A stretch of DNA of 64,000 nucleotides, taken from the NCBI GenBank assembly GCA_019359595.1, contig JAHHGZ010000035.1:1-64000 (forward strand), read 5' to 3'. The notes under the pieces were generated by a model. That model was not told where the DNA came from, ran no database searches, and saw nothing but the letters and a program-made list of their open reading frames with translations. Both the position numbers and the translations under genes were made by a program. Source of the DNA: Cyanomargarita calcarea GSE-NOS-MK-12-04C (GTDB lineage Bacteria; Cyanobacteriota; Cyanobacteriia; Cyanobacteriales; Nostocaceae). Positions 63,099-64,000 of the stretch are shown here, one piece after another (the first letter of the stretch is position 1; every line of letters starts with the position of its first letter).

Positions 63099-64000
63099 AT
63101 GAACGACGAACCAAAAATCAACAATCGTCCGGGTTTACCAGCACTGGCTTATCGTATTGGTGACTGGGCTAGTTTTCTGAGCAGGATGCTGACTCGTCTA
63201 CCCAGTCAACTCAAAAATCCTGACGACCCGGCAAGAGTTTATCCCCTTTCTAGGCTTACCACTCGTGCTTTGGACGATCCCGCGATCGCTCTGATTGATG
63301 CTTGGGCTGTTGTCGCTGATGTCTTAACTTTCTATCAAGAACGAATTGCTAATGAAGGTTTTATCAAGACTGCGACGGAACAGCGTTCTATTTTGGAACT
63401 CGCACGAGCTATAGGTTACGAACTCAATCCCGGTGTCGCTGCTAGTACTTTCCTCGCATTCACTGTGGATGATGCTCCCGGCAGTCCGGGTTTTGCTGTA
63501 GTACCAAAAGGTACGCAAGTAGTAAGTATTCCTGGGGAAGATGAATTGCCCCAAACCTTTGAAACGAGTGGAGAAATCGTTGCCCGTGTCGAGTGGAATC
63601 AGTTAAAACCGCGACCAACGAAACCGCAGGAGATTAATAACAGTACCGATAAACTATATTTACAAGGTATAAATACTCAATTACAAGCAGGCGATCGCAT
63701 TTTATTAATTGATGACGTACCCGAAAAAGATGTTTGGTATCTCTTAACTTTGGCGACAGTGGAGACAATTACCCAAGCGGGTTATACCAAAATTACTTGG
63801 GATATTCAGTTACCAACAAAAATATCTCAAATACTCCGCAACCCGAAAATTTTCGCTTTTCGTCAACGGGGTGCGTTGTTTGGATACAATGCTCCCAAAT
63901 GGCAAGATATGCCGAATGAGGTTAAGCGGGATTACAAAGGGACAATTAAAGGTGGAATTTATCGGACTGCGAATAATGGGAAAAGTTGGACAAGCAGCAA
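63099..64000 (+). CDS. Second CIS baseplate assembly protein (Afp12-like), partial
   Basis: The frame starts ATG at 63099 (MNDEPKINNRPGLPALAYRI) and runs off the window after about 300 codons. The N-terminal part is typical of the second gpJ-like CIS protein: SRLTTRALDDPAIALIDAWA, VVADVLTFYQERIANEGFIK, ATEQRSILELARAIGYELNP and GTQVVSIPGEDELPQTFETS. Near the cut edge IYRTANNGKSWTSS resembles an Asp-box (BNR) motif, unusual for the family. The sequence just before the ATG is C-rich with no Shine-Dalgarno, so start efficiency or position is not fully certain. Confidence 0.9.
   Translation, partial: MNDEPKINNRPGLPALAYRIGDWASFLSRMLTRLPSQLKNPDDPARVYPLSRLTTRALDDPAIALIDAWAVVADVLTFYQERIANEGFIKTATEQRSILELARAIGYELNPGVAASTFLAFTVDDAPGSPGFAVVPKGTQVVSIPGEDELPQTFETSGEIVARVEWNQLKPRPTKPQEINNSTDKLYLQGINTQLQAGDRILLIDDVPEKDVWYLLTLATVETITQAGYTKITWDIQLPTKISQILRNPKIFAFRQRGALFGYNAPKWQDMPNEVKRDYKGTIKGGIYRTANNGKSWTSS

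Noticed and set aside
39449-64000. Prophage
   Set aside because: No capsid, portal, terminase, integrase or lysis genes; DUF4255, DUF4157 and AAA+ genes are CIS markers.
39449-64000. Canonical type VI secretion system
   Set aside because: No TssJ, TssL, TssM, Hcp-type or ClpV genes; the ATPase is of the Afp15 type.

Overview
The window looks like a chromosomal segment of a filamentous, probably heterocyst-forming cyanobacterium (Nostocales). The evidence is an orange carotenoid protein, NdhN of the NDH-1 complex, a DUF3172 protein, very frequent HIP1 octamers (GCGATCGC), many heptameric short tandem repeats (GGAGTTA and TTGTTAG/TTGTTGG types), and a ribosomal-protein cluster that lacks rpmD (L30) and rpsN (S14), as in cyanobacteria. 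No rRNA, tRNA or CRISPR array was seen.

Layout. (1) 1-5 kb: the 3' end of an IS200/IS605-type tnpB with its right-end hairpin, the ocp gene, a small uncertain ORF, a membrane-anchored matrixin-type metallopeptidase, and a stand-alone TnpB-like protein with a complete RuvC triad but no zinc-finger cysteines. (2) 5-10.5 kb: secG, gpmI, an ABC-F ATPase and a hypothetical gene. (3) 10.5-29 kb, all on the minus strand: the large translation cluster, in transcription order rplC-rplD-rplW-rplB-rpsS-rplV-rpsC-rplP-rpmC-rpsQ-rplN-rplX-rplE-rpsH-rplF-rplR-rpsE-rplO-secY-adk-infA-rpmJ-rpsM-rpsK-rpoA-rplQ-truA-rplM-rpsI-rpmE-prfA. A structured region with a possible three-way junction lies upstream of rplC. 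(4) 29.9-39 kb: ndhN, a GNAT acetyltransferase, a GDSL-esterase autotransporter, a DUF3172 protein, an AMIN-domain protein with a 42-bp tandem repeat, a secreted hypothetical, a CPA2 cation/proton antiporter with a USP-like tail, and the wreck of a second antiporter gene.

(5) 39.4-64 kb, plus strand: a contractile injection system (CIS) of the extracellular/thylakoid-anchored type. In order it has sheath, tube, a zinc-ribbon baseplate-associated protein, a disordered repeat protein, the DUF4255 cap protein, an AAA+ ATPase, a small conserved protein and a DUF4157 effector candidate. After a 5.7-kb accessory insert come a CIS-tube-family adaptor, LysM, gp27-like hub, gp5-like spike, PAAR tip, gp25 and two gpJ-like baseplate proteins, the second running off the window. 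Several start codons overlap the preceding stop (ATGA or TAATG), which supports co-transcription. No capsid, terminase or integrase gene is present, so this is not a prophage, and no TssJLM genes, so not a canonical T6SS. Tail fibre and tape-measure genes are not in the window and probably lie beyond 64 kb.

The accessory insert (50.4-56.1 kb) carries a Uma2-type nuclease, a VapBC-like pair, a BrnTA-like pair, several unrecognised genes and an IS605-like end. A 62-bp identical direct repeat begins right after the effector stop codon and recurs after the PIN toxin gene. The observations most worth a second look are the amidoligase-like C-terminal part of the DUF4157 protein, the Asp-box-like motif in the last baseplate protein, the zinc-finger-less TnpB-like protein, a four-copy dispersed repeat family that is probably undescribed, and the structured rplC leader.
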